Assembly (NCBI GenBank): GCA_014843695.1
Contig: CM026393.1
Span: forward strand, 11,304,734-11,368,733
Direction: 5' to 3'
Source: Archivesica marissinica
Lineage: Eukaryota > Mollusca > Bivalvia > Venerida > Vesicomyidae
Length of the DNA: 64,000 nucleotides
The position numbers and the translations under genes are program-made. Positions 35,701 through 38,700 of this stretch are shown here, piece after piece. The first letter of the stretch is position 1; each line of letters opens with the position of its first letter. The notes beneath the pieces are model-generated. The model searched no databases. It saw nothing but the letters and a program-made list of their open reading frames with translations, and was not told the origin of the DNA.

Positions 35701-38700
35701 TATTTAGGTATGTATCTACTATACACCTCCATTAACCTGCTGATTGCTATATTAGGTATGTATCTACTATACACCTCCGTTAACCTGCTGATTGCTATAT
35801 TTAGGTATGTATCTACTATACACCTCCATTAAGCACCCAACCTGTATTAAGCAGCCATTTTCCAGATTCCAGTTGTTTTAGTATACATTTGTCCTCTATT
35901 AAGTAGCCACTTTCTGTGATTCCCTTGGCTGGCTGCTTAGCACAGGTTTGTCTGTACAGTCAAACCTGTGTTAGTGGTCACCTCTATTAAGCAGCCAACC
36001 TGTATTAAGCAGCCACTTTCCTAACTACCAATATGTTGTTTCATTATACATTTGATCTCTATTAAGCAGCCACCAAGGGAATCACAGAAAGTGGCTGCTT
36101 AGCGCAGGTTTGTCTGTACAGTCAAACCTGTGTTAGTGGTCACCTCTATTAAGCAGCCACCTGTGCTAAGCAGCCACTTTCTGTGATTCCCTTGACTGGC
36201 TGCTTAGTGCAGGTTTGTCTGTACAGTCAAACCTGTGTTAGTGGTCACCTCTATTAAGCAGCCACCTGTGCTAAGCAGCCACTTTCTGTGATTCCCTTGA
36301 CTGGCTGCTTAGTGCAGGTTTGTGTGTATAAATATTATGTACATGTAGGATTGATTGTTGTGATGCTTCATCAAGCCCTGCCAGGCCCACGGTGGTAGTG
36401 TCTTTAGGCAAGACCCTTAAAGCGACATTACATCGCAAAAAGCTATCAAATGTATTTTTTCACGTATAAATGCATTGCTACTACAAATTCTTCCGAATAC
36501 ATTCGAACACTAACATTGAATCAATAAACAGTGTTTTTGTGGTCTACAAACTTTCAAAATTGAAAGTAGGATTTCATATAACAGTCATCTATGCTCCTGA
36601 ATTGACGTTTGTTTGTCATCGGAGTCAATACTAAATGCGCGATACTGTCGTTTAGAGATAATTTAACTAAGATTAGTCTACAAATAAATATACATGGGCA
36701 AACCGTAAATCTGTTCCATAAATCGTGTTATTCATGATATACGAGTTATATTACGCTTGGATGTCGACCCTACTTACATTACTTTGTTATGTCAACAAAC
36801 CGCGTATACGACGTTTGTTTATTAACTGTAAAGTTTAAGTCTTAATAAAGCATTCTTCTTCTTCTTTATTAGTTGAAACAGTTTTTGAGGCAAATATTTG
36901 CAGGGGAAATTATACCATATAATAGGAAAATACATTCTGTAGAAGTTTGCGCTTTCACTAATGTATTGTTGCTTTAAATGCACGCTCTCCCCCTCATGGC
37001 GATGGATTCAATGAGGTACAAGGCCTCGAGAGCTAATATCGAGTATCTAATGTTGTATTAACCCTGTTTCACAATCGATCTAAACTAAATTTGTATGAAC
37101 TAAAATGTGCATCGTTGATGTCCTTGTAGCAACGTATTCCATCAGGTAGAGAAGAACTCTATAGAGATCTGGAAGTTCCAGATGTACTTCATGGCCATGG
37201 AGTATGACAAGAAGACCTTCCTGGTTCCCCCATTCAGTATCGTACCGCAGACAGTGCTAGCTCTACACTGGCTTGTTAGAAGGACATGTTGTACGAGACA
37301 AACCAGTAGTAAGTGTACTTTCTCGCTGTAGTGTATAAACTGCCTTCAGATGGACCAGAATGTCGTAATACGTGTTTTACAGAAAAGCTAATATCTCGGT
37401 CATTTATTTACCGATATTCAACATTTTTGAACTTTGGGTTTATCGTTGTATCTTGTAGCGTAAAAACTACCGTCAAACGGAAAAGAAAGTGATGGAAAAG
37501 CTAATATCTCTTGTCATTTAATTACCGATATTCCAAAGAGCACGTTCGCTTCATTTGGGAAAGGCCCGGAGTTCAAGCCCTACTGTAGCCGTTATGATTG
37601 TGCCCTTAGGCTAAGCCTTTAAATTCCACATTGCCTCTTCACACTCCTTCATGGCGATGGATTCCATCAGGAATGAGGTCTCAAGATTAATATAAGTTGA
37701 AAGAATTTGTTTCGCAATCGAGCTAAAATAAATTTGTATAAACTAACCCAGGTCAGAATTCTGCTGGAGTTCCTAGTACCCGCAGTGGAAGCGCGCGGGG
37801 CCTATAACCCAGAGGTCTGAGGATTGGAATCTCGCTCTGCTACCATTTGTAAACGCTGAACACTGGATAAAACACAATATTTATTTTCAGATATTTACTA
37901 ATTGGTCCGCCTCCGTGGTCGCTTACTTGTATACCACTGTAACCTATCATCACTGATGGTTACGGGTTCGCCTCCGTGGTCGCTTACTTGTATACCACTG
38001 TAACCTATCATCACTGATGGTCACGGATTCGCCTCCGTGGTCGCTTACTTGTATACCACTGTAACCTATCATCACTGATGGTCACGGATTCGCCTCCGTG
38101 GTCGCTTACTTGTATACCACTGTAACCTATCATCACTGATGGTCACGGGTTCGCCTCCGTGGTCGCTTACTTGTATACCACTGTAACCTATCATCACTTA
38201 TGGTCACGGGTTCGCCTCCGTGGTCACGTACTTGTATACCACTGTAACCTATCATCACTGATGGTCACGGGTTCGCCTCCGTGGTCGCTTACTTGTATAC
38301 CACTGTAACCTATTATCACTGATGGTCACGGGTTCGCCTCCGTGGTCGCTTACTTGTATACCACTGTAACCTATCATCACTGATGGTCACGGGTTCGCCT
38401 CCATGGTCACTTACTTGTATACCACTGTAACCTATCATCACTGATGGTCACGGGTTCGCCTCCGTGGTCACTTACTTGTATACCACTGTAACCTATCATC
38501 ACTGATGGTCACGGGTTCGCCTCCGTGGTCGCTTACTTGTATACCACTGTAACCTATCATCACTGATGGTCACAGGTTTGCCTCCGTGGTCTCTTACTTG
38601 TATACCACTGTAACCTATCATCACTGATGGTCACGGGTTCGCCTCCGTGGTCGCTTACTTGTATACCACTGTAACCTATCATCACTGATGGTCACGGGTT

